A DNA stretch of 5,677 nt from Nitrospirota bacterium (lineage in GTDB: Bacteria > Nitrospirota > Nitrospiria > Nitrospirales > UBA8639): the NCBI GenBank assembly GCA_003228495.1, contig QIDY01000195.1, forward strand, positions 1-5,677, in the 5' to 3' direction. This document shows, piece by piece, positions 5,443 through 5,677 of this stretch. Numbering within the stretch: position 1 is the stretch's first letter; each line of letters starts with the position of its first letter. The notes beneath the pieces were generated by a model that was not told where the DNA came from, made no database searches, and was given only the letters and a program-made list of their open reading frames with translations. A program made the position numbers and the translations under genes.

Positions 5443-5677
5443 ATGAGAAAACGAACAGGCATTGTAGGGGTATCCTTTCTGTTGCTGTCACTTGTGCTGT
5501 TGCTCTCCGGGTTGGCATGGGGGAAAGAAAACGACGCTGCCAAGCCTCAACTCGTCCTGCAAATCACGGTTGATCAATTTCGGGGAGATTTGCCCACGAG
5601 GTATTTGGATCGTCTCGGCAAAGGAGGGTTGCGTTATCTTTTAGAAAAAGGGACGCATTATGCTAATGCGCATTATC
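5443..5677 (+). CDS. PafA-like alkaline phosphatase / type I phosphodiesterase superfamily protein (5' part)
   Basis: The ORF starts at ATG 5443, after an AAAGGA site (5429-5434), and is still open at the window edge (78 full codons). Residues 1-27 form a signal peptide (MRKR, hydrophobic VSFLLLSLVLLLSGLAW, then G). Next comes PQLVLQITVDQFRGDLPTRY, followed by LGKGGLRYLLEKG and YANAHY. This is the opening strand of the type I phosphodiesterase/PafA branch of the alkaline phosphatase superfamily, with D44 as the expected metal ligand. In characterised PafA-like enzymes the nucleophile is a Thr a little further on; it lies beyond the window, so the nucleophile and thus phosphomonoesterase or diesterase activity cannot be checked. 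The gene lies downstream of a terminator, which suggests its own promoter in 5392-5428, though none is obvious. Confidence 0.85.
   Translation, partial: MRKRTGIVGVSFLLLSLVLLLSGLAWGKENDAAKPQLVLQITVDQFRGDLPTRYLDRLGKGGLRYLLEKGTHYANAHY

Overview
The window is a cluster of exported hydrolases of the alkaline phosphatase superfamily, all on the + strand and separated by intergenic DNA rich in palindromes and gene debris. It holds two complete type I (formylglycine) sulfatases of different subfamilies (843-3251 and 3772-5328) and the 5' end of a PafA-like alkaline phosphatase/phosphodiesterase (5443 to the window edge). Upstream lie the last codons of a DUF3604 protein (to 118), what looks like the decayed C-terminus of a third sulfatase (about 121-278), and a short secreted ankyrin-repeat ORF (283-630) that stops just before a palindromic element.

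Layout: 1-118 DUF3604 C-terminus; about 121-278 sulfatase remnant; 283-630 ankyrin ORF; 631-695 inverted-repeat element; 696-829 non-coding leader with two hairpins; 843-3251 sulfatase 1; 3267-3291 GC-rich terminator; 3235-3444 (-) N-terminal fragment of an AAA/DUF4143-type ATPase with a broken Walker A motif; 3448-3479 palindromic operator-like site; 3495-3659 AT hairpin and three REP-like palindromes; 3772-5328 sulfatase 2; 5351-5391 strong terminator; 5443-5677 phosphatase start.

The organism looks like a Gram-negative bacterium of intermediate GC. The hydrolases carry Sec-type signal peptides and strong AGGAGG-type Shine-Dalgarno sites, and the intergenic REP-like palindromes and inserted elements are common in environmental proteobacteria and Nitrospirota-like lineages. 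I cannot assign a taxon.

The three hydrolases are probably separately transcribed, since each complete sulfatase is followed by a hairpin terminator and each gene has its own ribosome binding site. Together they suggest scavenging of sulfate, and possibly phosphate, esters in the periplasm. The sulfatase Cys residues need conversion to formylglycine, and no maturase is encoded here. Substrates cannot be read from the sequence. The most notable observations are an Asp at the position of the usually conserved active-site His (GKWH motif) in sulfatase 1, the sulfatase remnant, and the element-interrupted ankyrin ORF. I see no wholly new multi-gene system.
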